Assembly (NCBI GenBank): GCA_047967505.1
Contig: CM106538.1
Length of the DNA stretch: 64,000 nucleotides
Direction: 5' to 3' (one strand)
From: Dipteris shenzhenensis
Lineage: Eukaryota > Polypodiophyta > Polypodiopsida > Gleicheniales
Position numbers and translations under genes: made by a program
Part shown: positions 33,818 through 45,001 of the stretch, piece after piece
How positions within the stretch are numbered: the stretch's first letter is position 1
Layout: every line of letters begins with the position of its first letter
The notes under the pieces: model-generated
What the model was told of the DNA's origin: nothing
What the model saw: the letters and a program-made list of their open reading frames with translations, nothing else
The model's database searches: none

Positions 33818-34499
33818 TGTTATCAGAGCTTACATATAGTCTCTTAGATTAGTTTTAGGCACACCTTAGGTGCTTATGTTTTCTCATGCTTTCTCCTGAG
33901 TGATTTTCTTAAAATTTCTATCCACTTTTTGCCATTCATTTTCTCTTGAGAGTGTAGAGAGATTTCCACTGTTACAAACTTGTGTGAGAAAGCTATTTGT
34001 TCTTATGTCTATTCATGAGAGTTTGGAAAGACATAGCTTTGAGTGCCTTCTTTAAGACACAGGAGATTTGTTTATCAATGAGCATCTCGACATAAAGCCA
34101 ATAAGCTATAACTATAGCAGCCAACTATGACATAGCACTCCATCGATCTTGAGGCACTCCAGTTTTGTCATGTTATCAGAGCTTAGGTATAGTCTCTTAG
34201 ATTAGTTTTAGGCACACCTTAGGTGCTTATGTTTTCTCATGCTTTCTCTTGAGTGATTTTCTTGAAATTTCTATCCACTCTTTGCCATTCATTTTCTCTT
34301 GAGAGAGTAGAGAGATTTCCACTATTACAAACTTGTGTGAGAAAGCTATTTGTTCTTATGTCTATTCATGAGAGTTTTGTGAGTTTGGAAAGACATAGAT
34401 TTGAGTGCCTTCTTTAAGACACAGGAGATTTGTTTATCAATGAGCATCTCGACATAAAGCCAATAAGCTATAACTATAGCAGCCAGCTCTACAACATAG
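33785..34499 (+). repeat. Tandem duplication carrying LTR end, primer site and leader
   Basis: Copies start with CTCCATCGATC at 33785 and 34138 (353 bp apart). Each includes the last ~33 bp of the LTR, the primer site TGTTATCAGAGC (33818 and 34171) and about 310 bp of leader. The second copy has a small insertion. The element therefore has two primer sites, only the first adjoining the full LTR. Confidence 0.93.
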
Positions 34500-36541
34500 C
34501 CTAAAGCTTGCATCTAAAACTCGAGTACTTCCAAGACGTGGCTGTGAGGAGCTGAACCCTACACAAATAAAGGCAATGATGACATAGTAGCCATAGGTGA
34601 TTCTCCAGCAAGCTCAACCAATTTCTCCATCGGTCCAACCACAGCTCCAAGTAACTCCAACACTTTGTCTCACCACCATCAAGCTCCTTCCAAGGTCAAC
34701 AAACAAAACTTTTAATGAGCTAATCAATCTCTTCCCATTACTTCATGTATTGCGATTGAAATTTATCGCTTAGGATTGAAGCACCCCTCTCGCTCGTTAA
34801 AGTTGGAACTTAGTAAGCCATGCATCATCGTAGGCCAATTGCAATCCAGTTGAGATAGCATAACATCCAAGCCCAAAACTGTGGGGCAAAAAAACAATCC
34901 GTTAGAGAACACCTGGAACTTGACAGTTGCAAGAAAAGGATCGCCACCATGAGATGAATCTTTGCATAATTTTGTGCTTGACATAATGTTGTTCCACCTA
35001 AGTTATAAATCTGGATCAACTTAGCGACCACAAGTTGGAGCTGCAAGTCTTCCACTAGCCAAACGGACAGAGGAGATTTAGACCAGCCAACCAAAACAAT
35101 GCCAACAACAACCTACACCCAAGCGGCGGCTCCACACAATGCTCCCTATAGTCAATGCCTCCATAATGAAAGGCTTCCCAGTCTCCATAATGAAAGGCTT
35201 CGATCGAACTATCACAACCACGAACCGCCATCTGCAACGGCCTTCACTGTAGTTCCTAGCCTCACACAGTATGCCTCCAACGAATAGCTTCCATGGAGTA
35301 GCCTCACATAGTGCCCTTCCTCTATGGGATCCCACCTCTAACACACCTATGACCTCAACACCCTAGCTCCAACCAGTGCATACGCAATATGGCAGCCTAA
35401 ATGACTCAGCCCACAACAACCATTGCTCTTGGATAGCGATAACCAGCTGCCTCTAAGAAAAGCTTTCACTCAAGCTCTTGTGCTCCTATAACCTCCTTCT
35501 TCAATGCCAATGACATCAACATGACCTCATGGGCTCACGGGCTCCCAACAATGACATTGCTCCTTCTGCTCACATCTATGTAAGTCTACTCCAACTCCAC
35601 GCATACACATCCCGCTTGCAGTAGCTCGAAAACGATCATAGCCATCCGTTTTGCACGGCACTAGCCACCATTAATCAAAAATGACCTTCATAGGCTTCTC
35701 TCCTCCAAGGTTCTGCCAAGGTTTCCATTGACTGCCACATGTCAATATTGGATGTGTCCAAGGATAGGTTTTTAAAACTTTGGGTTAACTCATTTGACTA
35801 AAAGTTTGCCACGTGGCAGATAAGACCTGACTCTAGTAAGGTTAATCATAGCCATGGTTAGGTTATAAGGTTAGTCATCTAGTGCTATCTCAGCACAGTA
35901 ACCCCTTGCCAAGCACAATCATGTAAGCAGCATGTGACTCCATATGCCACATCATCATCAAAGGCCTCTTGTTCACAGAATCTTCGACAAGCCGTAACTT
36001 CCAATCCAAGAAGAATTTGCCCACGCTCCAAAAAGGAAAAGTGATTGCCTTTTCAAGCTATACGCGTCTGTCAAATCAAAATCATTGTATGCAATTAGAC
36101 ACTATCAATATTGAAAGAAATCAATTGGTAAGACCTTTGTGACAAATGTTAAAGCAAAGCATGAATGCACACATCGCTGTCATAAGCATGCCAAAAGCAC
36201 AAGTGCATGAGATGACCATAGCAAAAAACATGATATCCACACATAAAGCATCAAGATGGAAGAACAAAGCATCATGCATCAAGCTACATTAAGCAAAGAA
36301 GAGAAAGCCATTGACATCAAGCAATGAGAAGCAACATCCTTTTCACCTTCAACCCACACATTTGTAAATTAAGCTTGACCACCTGCAAGTAGCCATGTAA
36401 GCACTCAGGGGAGGCATTGACATGTAAAAGCCACACTTGACCACCTTAAATAGCAATGTATGCACTAACGGGAGGTGATCGAATATGAACTCACATCTAA
36501 CCACCTTGCGATAGCCAATGGATCATGGCACCAAGGGGAGG
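34500..36541 (+). other. Interior of the gag-deleted element
   Basis: No gag or pol is readable. A 24-bp tandem duplication (ATAATGAAAGGCTTC) is at 35161-35200. The family-shared leader is at about 35720-36110, and polypurine repeats (GGGGAGG) occur at 36407, 36470 (GGGAGG) and 36532, as in the other element. Confidence 0.75.
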
Positions 36542-36919
36542 TGTTGAGATATGGTGCCATGTGCACATAGATTAAAGGCAAAGGTATGGTATAGGAAATA
36601 ATTAAAGTAGCCACCCTAGGATGTGGACTGCATGATGTGGAGATATGGATCAAGGATATCCACAAGGAGAGATGTGGATCAAAGGATCCCACAAGTGTTG
36701 ACTATTCTAAGGGCACTCTCTATATAAGAGGCCTATCATGTATTATTGAGTAGAGAAATGCACACTCACTCAAGATTCTATTTGTGAGTCCAAGCTAATC
36801 TATCTTGGAACCTAATTGACTTGAGGTACATGTCATGGGCACTCTCTTCATCATGTCTCCACATAGGTTCCATCCACCTTAGAGCACTCCATTGATTGTG
36901 AGGCACTCCAATTTTGTCA
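36542..36919 (+). repeat. 3' LTR of the gag-deleted element
   Basis: 378 bp, preceded by AAGGGGAGG. It differs from the 5' LTR by about 4% plus a 12-bp deletion. Confidence 0.92.
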
Positions 36920-38990
36920 GGGAGATGGAGTAGGGAATCACCTTTGAGAGCCTATTATCCATGAGAGAAAAGTGGGTGAATTGGCCACCGGCTATTAGGT
37001 CAAATGTCGGGTCTTTGATTGGTAATCGTCGATCGAAGGCAATAACTAATTATTGGTGGCACCAAGAGTGAGCCACATCACAAGGCATTCTTCAATGTTA
37101 TGGGCGAGAAACATGATGGCACAGTCAAACCATAACTGCCAAGCAATGCACCTCAAATGGTAGAGAAAGTGGTCTAAGCACAATGGTGTAGGGCTAATAG
37201 AATGTGGCTACCAATCGGCATGCATCAGGTTGGCTACCAGCCAGCGTGGGTCATGCACGTTGTTAGTTTCCATAGTTCATGCAAGCCATTGCACTGGTAG
37301 TAGAGGAAATAGATAGAGCAAGCTATAGGGGGGCATAGAGTCGAGATAGCACACGAAATAGGGAGGGGCAGATTGTGCGGGCCATGAGGAGTGGGCATCA
37401 TCGAAATAATTGGTTTTGTGTGTGTAAATTTCAATTTATTTATAATGTAGCTAGTCAAAGTGTGGTGCACCAAATTATGATTATTCATGGTTGGTGATTC
37501 GATGGTCAAAATCATGATTCCTACAATCAATGCCATTGATAGGGATGGCGAAGTAGGGGTCTCAACATGTTGAATTCACACCATGTGGGAGTACTTTTTA
37601 GATGTGCCAAGTGTCCAACTTCTCATACTCTATCCCACATTTGCACACACCCCTTCCACCTCTTTTCTCATATGGAGGTAATTCTGAAAGCATTATTTAT
37701 TTCGAATAGTGTCAGACATGACTACTTCTTTTTAGGGGAGGGGTGAGGCATATTAGACAAACCTATATTGATGAGAGAGTTCAACATTAGAGTACGATAG
37801 GAAATATTGATTGTAGGAGAAATTGACCTTGGCAAGAGCCTAGCCCTTCTTTTTTGAAAATTAGTCTAATTTATTCATAAGGGTGGTTAGCCCTTCTTTT
37901 GGGCTAACTGCCCATGGCCTACACTCGAAGGCCAGCTCACATACAAATTTGGGGCCAATTACTAACAGGAAAACTGCCCATGGCCTGCGCTTGAATGCCA
38001 TGTCACATACTAAGAGACTTTAGCCAAAGCATCCTATAGTACTAAAATCGCTCAAGTATGATTAAGGGAGTCCTTATTTCCTATGATAGCACATCATGGT
38101 GGTCACTAGGGGGGGAAGATAGAGTAGGGAATCACCTCTAGGAGCCTATTACTGAGAGAGAAGCAGGTAAATTGGCCACCAATTATTTGGTCGAATGCCA
38201 AGTCTTTGATTGGTAATCATCTATCAGAGGCGATAACTATCATTGATAACATTAGGAGTGGGCCACGAGGCATTCTTTAATGTTATGAGTGAGAAACATG
38301 ATGTCACAACCAAACTGTAACTACCAAGCAATGTGCTTTGAATGGTAGAGAAAGTGGTGAGACCAGGGTGGCGTAGAGATAGAAGAGTGTGCACAAAATG
38401 TGGCTACCAATCGATGCACATCATGTGGGCTACAAGTAACCATGGGTCATACAGGTTGCCAATTTGCATGGTTCATGGAGCCATCACACTAGTAGAGAGA
38501 AATTAGGTAGAGCAGACTACAGGGTGGTGTAGAGTTGGGATAGTGCATGAAATAGAGCGAGACTGATTGTGCAGACCAAGAGGAGTGGGTGTCATCGGTA
38601 TAACTAGTTTTGCATGTGCGAAATTCAATTTATTCATAATGTAGATGGTCAAAGTGTGGCGTGCCAAATTATGATTATTCATGGTTGTTGATCTGATGCT
38701 CAAAATCATGATACCCACCCATAATCAATGCTACTGATAGGGGTGATGAAGTAGGGGTCTCAACATGTTGCACATGTGGGAGTACTCATTTTCACATGTG
38801 CCAAGGGTCCAACTTCATTACTCTCTCCCACGTCCGCACACACCCCTTCCGCCATCTCTTCTCATACAGAGGGAATTCTAAAAGCATCATTTCTAGGGGA
38901 GGGTGAGACATATTAGACAAACCTATATTAAAGAGAGTTCAGTGTTGGAGTAGGATAGGAAGAAATGTCAATTGCAGGAGAAACTAGCCC
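36920..38990. repeat. Diverged tandem duplication of a ~0.9-kb segment
   Basis: 36930-37840 and 38127-38990 align along their length, sharing AGGGAATCACCT, TTGGTAATCATC, AGTGGGCCAC, GAGTGGGC, TTATGATTATTCATGGTTG, AGTAGGGGTCTCAACATGTTG and CATATTAGACAAACCTATATT in order. Divergence is roughly 15-20%. An unrelated 250-bp spacer (37841-38090) separates them. The LTR element has inserted at the left edge of the first copy. Confidence 0.88.
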
Positions 38991-39718
38991 ATGCAAGCCA
39001 GAAAAGGGGCATACAGCTTTAAGTTTATGTCTTGAGTTGACAGCCTGGTACTGGCATAGATTGTGAATGCTTGAAATAGATTTCGAGATGTTTGGGAGCA
39101 TATAATTTGTCTTGAAGCAAGAACCATCAACTTCATCAATCCTGGAATACATTTGGGACCACTGGGAGGGACAAGTTTGATCACATTTTTCTTTCAAAGA
39201 ACCTTGCTCCAAGAATCAGGTACTGTTCATTCATGTAGTTTTAGAATGTTTTTAGTTTTCACTCAAATCAGGGTCTATCAGAGCAACTTGCATGGAGATT
39301 CAGGTGAGAAAACCTTTAGAACAATGCAAGACAATGAAAATAATGAGATTTTATGATGCAACTTTGAAGAAGTGGCTAAGTTGTTGTTTGTTTTGGTAAT
39401 TTTGTTGTTTTCTTTTAATACATGATTTAAAAGGGAAGAAAGATTTTTTTGTTTTGAAAGATACACTCTTACTATTGAGTTTTTTTACAGAAGATGGTTT
39501 GAAATAGATTTGGAGTTGTTTGGAAGCATATAATTAGTATTGGAGAAAAATTCATCAATTTCAGCATCCTGGATTACAAGAGGGACCATTGAGGAGGACA
39601 AGTTTGATCACGTTTTTTCTTCAAAGATCCCTGTGAGGTATTGTTCATTCACATAGTTTAATAGTGTTTGATGATAAGTAAATGTTTTTTTGAATTTGTA
39701 GATTTCAATCGTTAGATT
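38991..39718. repeat. Non-coding with a ~165-bp direct repeat
   Basis: GAAATAGATTT, TTGGAAGCATATAATT, GACAAGTTTGATCAC and TACTGTTCATTCA recur in order at 39075-39235 and 39495-39660. They lie at the 5' edge of the transposon-like pseudogene. Confidence 0.75.
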
Positions 39719-42655
39719 TTGCATGCAATTGGGGTTTTCATTTTTGCTTGGTTTGATACTTTTCTGAAACATGTCATGTTTGTATATTATTTGTTGATGT
39801 CAATGTTATATTATATTAGGTGGAAAGTGCATGAAATCATGCAAGCCACTCATAATTTTAAAAAGGTGTATATTCATTTTCAAATAGATGCAAAAAATGC
39901 ACCATTTTTAAAGAGGAATGAATCCTACTTAGGAAGTGAAAGTGATTTAGTAGCTCTTCGAAATCAAGGAAAAGCACATATGGATTTGTGGTTAGAAGGG
40001 AAAATATATCCAATAGATCCACAAACTTGTCAGACTCCTCAATTCCATGGATTGACCAGCTTAATAAAGTCCCTATGTAAGGGTGAGAATGGTTTGTTAG
40101 GATATTGTCGAAGGTTGATTGTTCATGGAGCAAGTAGCCTTCACAGCCAATATCAATCTTTGCTTAATGAAAGACATAAAAGGATCGCAATGTTGGAGGC
40201 TTGGAATCAACATTTGGTATCATCTATGCAATCTACAAGTGTTGAAATGTCTACATATGATGGCATAGAGAAGAAAAATCAGGAATTATAGGTAAAGGTT
40301 CAAACATTAGGTGCTCAATTGTCTATGCAAGCTACAAGTGTTGAAATGTCTACATATGATCGCATAGAGAAGAAAAATCAGGAATTATAGGTAAAGGTTC
40401 AAACATTAGGTGCTCAATTGGGAGAGAGCACTATAAATGCAATTCACTTACAAATGCAAAACACAGTTTTTGAAGGATGAGATCAAGAAGTTAGAAAAAA
40501 CATTATCATTCATGAAGGATACTCCAATGGGTCCAAGACTACGTAAGAGGAAATTGCATCCAATGGATGAAATATCCAAGAAAAGTGGTCACTGGAAGCG
40601 TCGAGTGAGAGCTTGTAGGAGTGTTTCAGAACTCATGTCTATCCATGATGAACACTTAGTGCTATGGGTGAAGTGTTTACAAAAAAAATGTTGGATTTTG
40701 TTATACAACATCCAAAATTCAAAAGTCTAAAATCAGAGATAACATATGAGTCAATGAACAAAGTTGTGGAGCATTTCAATGCAACCAGTGCACAAGGAGT
40801 TTGTGATACTACAGGGATAAGTACAAGGGCATATCGGCTCATATTTAAGAGCTTAAAAACAACATGTCTTTCTCTGGGAGCAAAAGTTAAAGCCCCGCTT
40901 CCTAAACCAACTGATGTTGATAAGGCTTGGCATGCACTCAATTTGGGTGTACTTGATTTAGTCGGTGAGCCCCAGCATGTATGTAGTACCCTAATTTTGA
41001 AAACAAAGCCTAGAGAGACTAAAGAATTGGAAGAGTTATGCAAGCCATGGTAAAGTTTTATGATATGCCTATGGAGGAATGCAATGGTACTCTGAAGATT
41101 GTACTAAAGCTTGATGAAAGTGAGGTGGTCAAAGGTCAAAATTTAGAAAAAATTAATTTGACAATGATGAATAGAATACTAGACCTTGAAGTTGAGCTTG
41201 ATGATGCAAGATTTCAGTGTGCAATCAGAACATGAGATTTGGTTGTATTTTAATGCAATAATGCAAAAAGACTTAGAATATTTTGAAATAACATGTGAGT
41301 TTTTTTTGCAGGTGCCAAAAGAGTCACATTCAATTTTGAAGTGGTTTTTTTACCAAACTAATATCCCAAGTGTGATCAAAGGTCATAACACGGTGAGCTA
41401 CTTGGAGTTGAGGGCTATGGATCCTACCATGTAGAATGGCATCTAGTTGCTGACCTCAAGACTATTAAATGTATGTTTAATGTAGCACATGGAGCAAATA
41501 CAAGCCATCCTTGTCCACTGTGCATGCAAACGAGAGTACCTGCAAAGGGTGGTAAAAGAATCAAAAGCAATGGGCCTCTGAACTTGCAAAGATAGATCAA
41601 ACTAAGGCACCAGATAGGGATGCTCCAAGGAAAGATCCATCATGGAGCCCAATTCTTGAAATTCCTCTTGAGCAAGTACACATTTGTGCGAAGTTGGTGC
41701 ATCTGTACATCATTAATGCATATAACTTGAAGCCCCAACAACAGAGTGAGAGGATGATTGCAAGAATTAAAAAGGTTCTTTTAGATATGGGACTACACTC
41801 TGGGCAAGTAAAGATTACAAAAGATGAGAAAAGATCTGGAAAAATAGGCAATGTTCCTTGTAAGCCAAGCTTTGGTGGTGTTAAGGCTTTAAAATTCCTT
41901 TCTGCAAAGAAGAAGAATGACAAGCTCAAATGTGCTAATGAGTTTGATGTATGGGAGAAAGTTACACAATGCTTGTTGTTGTGAATGAGGGGGGAAGGGA
42001 CAAAAAAGACTGGAAAAGGTGCAAGTGTGGCTAGCTCTTAATAGCTTGGTACCTTTACTATATAACAAAAAGATTCAAAGAAGATGATGCATAGTGTTTC
42101 ATCAATGCTATGAATGACTTTAGCCTGAATATGGAGATAGCTTGGGGAAAGAATCATTTCACAAATTACATGTGGTAATCTCTAACTTGGACATTGAGAT
42201 GTGCATCTTGAATGGTCCTATATTTACTAATTTATTTTTCTATTTGGCAGCACATTTTATATGCTCATGCAACATACATGGCATGGAATTATGGAAGCAT
42301 CAGAGTGTGGTCCACTCAGGGCACGGAAAGATCGCATTGGCAAGCACGTTGTGCATATAATAGAGCGACCCAACAAGGGGGTGGTAGAACTAAGTCAAGC
42401 CCAATGGTTCAATTGGTTCAATGCTAGTACAGGCATATCGAAATAAGAGCAGCTGCAACACTAGCATTCAAAGAGTCCTTAGTGTCCCATGCAGTGCAAG
42501 ATGTTAACATGGAACATCAAAGAAGAATTGCAAGATAGAATCATGCAAGGTGGTGTGCAACCCATCATAGACAAGGGCGCATATGGGTGGAGACAAATGA
42601 AAATGATGGTATAGACTCTTCCAATGTGGATGCCCATGCATAAGTTTTAGAATTT
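39719..42655 (+). pseudogene. Decayed transposon-like gene with CxxC and coiled-coil regions
   Basis: A long plus-strand coding remnant in several frames. 39719-40291 opens with a frame of 190 codons (RWKVHEIMQATHNFKKVYIH, LWLEGKIYPIDPQTCQTPQF). A heptad-like stretch follows (FLKDEIKKLEKTLSFMKD, 40437-40600), then AQGVCDTTGISTRAYRLIFK (40790-40850). Next, VAHGANTSHPCPLCMQTRVP near 41480-41540 contains a CPLC motif. Then IPLEQVHICAKLVHLYIINA and GQVKITKDEKRSGKIGNVPC (41660-41860) and finally ERPNKGVVELSQAQWFNWFN (42360-42420). Several shifts (near 40430, 40660, 41040) and stops break it. The layout of a coil, a Cys pair and an IPL-x-H-x-x-L-(R)I stretch recalls uncharacterised transposon proteins of many eukaryotes. 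That is my inference; the superfamily is not identified. Confidence 0.6.
40223..40420 (+). repeat. In-frame 99-bp tandem duplication inside the pseudogene
   Basis: TCTATGCAA(T/G)CTACAAGTGTTG opens copies at 40223 and 40322. They are 33 codons each and differ at only about two bases. Both carry the same TAG (40289 and 40388), so the stop predates the duplication or was spread by conversion. Confidence 0.95.
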
Positions 42656-42840
42656 CTTTTTAATTTTAGTTATGTGTTTTGCAGTAAAGCCAACATATAA
42701 TGGACATGAGTTGTAGTATAAATGAGAAATTTTGTGTTATTGGATGTTAATTATAAGTATTTAGCTCAAAGTTACACTAATTTTACTTTTTTTAGGGTTT
42801 TTATTGAAACAAGTATTTTTAAAAATTAGGGTTTTTGTCC

Positions 42841-42850
42841 CTATATAAGA
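42841..42850 (+). promoter_or_regulatory. TATA box upstream of the histone H3-like pseudogene
   Basis: CTATATAAGA lies 135 bp before the first ATG (42976). The pyrimidine-rich leader between them looks like a genuine 5' UTR. Confidence 0.45.
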
Positions 42851-42891
42851 GAATGCGCCCTCATTTTCATTTCATTGTTTAAAGAGCCTTC

Positions 42892-43151
42892 CACTCCCAC
42901 ACCACCTCCCACTTGCCCTTGAGATCTCCACCCTATCTTTTGCACCCTAACCCTTTCTCTTGCACACTCTCCCCCATGGCCAGGCCCAAGATCAAGGCAC
43001 CACGGAGAATGGCATAGCCAGACCCCCCACACCACCTCCCACTTGCCCTTGAGATCTTAACCCTATCTCTTGCACCCTGACCCTTTCTATTGCACACTCT
43101 CCCCCATGGCCAGGCTCAAGATCAAGGCACCATGGAGACTAGCACAACCAG
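42892..43151 (+). repeat. 130-bp tandem duplication including the start codon
   Basis: CACACCACCTCCCACTTGCC occurs at about 42898 and 43028 and CCCCCATGGCCAGG at 42971 and 43101. The offset is exactly 130 bp. Each unit holds part of the leader, the ATG and the first ~14 codons. The duplication length is not a multiple of three, so the upstream ATG cannot read into the downstream frame. Confidence 0.95.
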
Positions 43152-43800
43152 ACCCACCTCCAGACTCAGAGACAAAGAGTGATAGCCCCCTCCCCTCTCC
43201 CACCGATGATCCCCATCGAATGGAGAAACTACCAATCCAGTAGACAGGGAGCAAGAGGGACAGAGGAAGGCACAAGAAGATCCTCTAATAGAGATGGATG
43301 ACTCGAGGAGCTGAGCAAAGGACCAAGGCAAGAACAGACAATCAGGGTCCACGCCAATGGGGGAGAGGAGCCCGAGCTCCAAGTGTAGGTCAAAGAGGCC
43401 CCAACATCCAAGAAGAGGCCCTCCACATCAAGGGCAAAGAGGCCCTCCTCCAATGAGGTGGTACAGATTCAAGCCAGGGACAGTGGCACTTCAAGAGATC
43501 AGAAACTTTCAAAAGTCCATTGATCTACTCATCTCGATGGCCAGCTTCACAAGGGTGGTACGTGAGGTCATGCAGGACCTCAACCTTAGCCCAACATCCT
43601 AGTTTTATAGGCATGGAGTTGTGGAGGCTCCCTGGCATATTTCTAGAGATGCCTTGCTTGCCCTGTAGCATGCAACTGAGGCCTACCTAGTAGACCTCAT
43701 GGATGACACCTAGCTGACTGCCATCCATAGGAAAAGGGTCACGGTGATCGCCGTAGACATGCAATTTATTGTATGTCTTAGAAAGCCCACGGGCACTTAG
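42976..43800 (+). pseudogene. Histone H3 variant pseudogene, centromeric (CENH3) type
   Basis: Histone H3 variants of the CENH3 type replace H3 in centromeric nucleosomes and define kinetochore position. Two ATG copies (42976 and 43106) start MARPKIKAPRR and MARLKIKAPWR, followed by a Pro/Ser/Asp-rich tail unlike canonical H3. After stops at 43241 and 43285 and a shift, one frame from 43357 to 43800 reads the histone fold: [19 protein letters not shown] (alpha N), [20 protein letters not shown] (alpha 1), ALLAL-stop-HATEAYLVDLMDD (alpha 2), TAIHRKRVTVIAVDMQ (loop 2) and a short alpha 3. TAG codons interrupt at 43600, 43666 and 43711. The MASF-x-R loop-1 approach, PW before alpha 2 and divergent tail favour CENH3 over H3. 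Loop 1 seems about ten residues long. No introns are visible in the fold, so a retrocopy is possible. Confidence 0.72.
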
Positions 43801-43814
43801 GGATTTTGTATGCT

Positions 43815-43893
43815 CCACCTTGTACTCTATCTACGAGCATCTATCTTGTACTCTACTTACAGGCATCTACCTTGTACTCTGCCTACAGGCATC
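43815..43893 (+). repeat. Three tandem copies of a ~28-bp unit
   Basis: CCTTGTACTCTATCTACGAGCATCTA and its variants recur at about 43818, 43846 and 43869, directly after the end of the histone-like frame. Confidence 0.9.
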
Positions 43894-44298
43894 AATATGA
43901 TAAAATGTCTTTTTTAGAATTGTCTTTATATGTGCAATCTCAAATTTATTTTCAGTGTATTTGCAATCTATTAATTTACTTACATGCACTCTCAATTTAC
44001 TTATATGAAAGACTTCTGATGACGTATACAAAAGCAAAATGAAATAATAAACATCAAATCTTAATAGAACATGCAAAAGGAAATAATACTCAATTTTACT
44101 TAACATAGGAAAGGAAACAATGTTCTGCAAACGGGAAGATAAAATAATTTGAAAATGGTATTCTTTATTTACATTGAGTAGTATCACAAAGATCATCAAA
44201 GCTTGAATGCCTAAGCTACTCTAGTCTATGCTTCTTCCTGCTTGGCTCAAATCCCTTTTTTGCTTGTTGAAGCAGAGAGGGCTGCATAATTTCATTCT

Positions 44299-45001
44299 CT
44301 ATAGCCTAGGACCTGTAACACCAGCTAACCCTACAATAGCTATAATACTATGTAGCGGACCAGATCGTGTGTTCAAGAACAAAAATAAAGCTACACTATG
44401 CCTAATCAGAACAACATGATCGACAGTGGGCCTCATCTTCACCATCTGACTGAGGACCCTGAACTTCACGATGTTCATCTTTCCATCTGGCAATAATTGT
44501 CGATGGAACACCAAAATGTGTTGAGCCACTCTGTTGATGTAGTGGCTGATTGACGACATCCCCCCACCAAAAGACCCTCTGGTTCCACCCTTGCATCCGG
44601 TATACTCATCAACCCATAAAATATCCTGCAACCAACATATTACATCAAAACCCAAAGATTATATAAATTAATAAAATATCATTTTTCAAGAATTAATAAG
44701 AATAAAGGTTTTTTCACAAATCATATCTTTAAGAAATCTCATTTGGGAGGCCACTGGGACCCTAGTGATGAAGCTGTCAAAGCTACATACCTTTTCTGCC
44801 TCATCGCAAAGTGCATCAGCTAATAGTGTCCAATTGGACTCCCTTTTGTGGTTGGTCTTAAACTTCATGTTGTCTTGATGTGCCAGATTATTCATCTCTC
44901 TCCCCGAAAAATTCCCTCTGCAAATTCATGAACTGCTCTCATCAAACATGTCGTACACTAGTGCAGCATCCTCAATTACCTTCTGTGTTAGTTGGATTGC
45001 C
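44299..45001 (-). pseudogene. Unrecognised coding remnant, possibly transposon-borne
   Basis: Minus-strand frame from about 45001: KVIEDAALVYDMFDESSS, a TGA near 44930, then REMNNLAHQDNMKFKTNHKR and NWTLLADALCDEAEKV down to 44686. A second block at 44655-44299 is in other frames (WVDEYTGCKGGTRGSFGGG; GWNQRVFWWGDVV). The NW-x-x-(L/I)A-(D) stretch vaguely recalls a Myb/SANT-like helix of transposon proteins. I cannot name a family. The TGA could come from CGA. Confidence 0.35.

Larger units (their letters stand above)
33428..36919 (+). mobile_element. Non-coding LTR element, gag-deleted relative of the 22.4-25.4 kb element
   Basis: A 3492-bp plus-strand element. The 5' LTR 33428-33817 (390 bp) and 3' LTR 36542-36919 (378 bp) both begin TGTTGAGATATGGTGCCATG and end TTTTGTCA. 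They differ at about 16 positions plus a 12-bp deletion by my count, so insertion is much older than the other element. The primer site TGTTATCAGAGC (33818) has one change from the consensus. Flanks are AGGAG and GGGAG, a 5-bp duplication with one mismatch. The interior shares with the other element the leader near 35980-36110 (AACTTCCAATCCA, TGCAATTAGACACT, TGGTAAGACCTTTG) and the polypurine tail, but gag is deleted just after its start. No reading frame of note remains. Confidence 0.92.

Noticed and set aside
36920-38990. The 0.9-kb duplicated segments as LTRs of one element
   Set aside because: No TG/CA ends, primer site or polypurine tract border them, and only 250 bp separates them.
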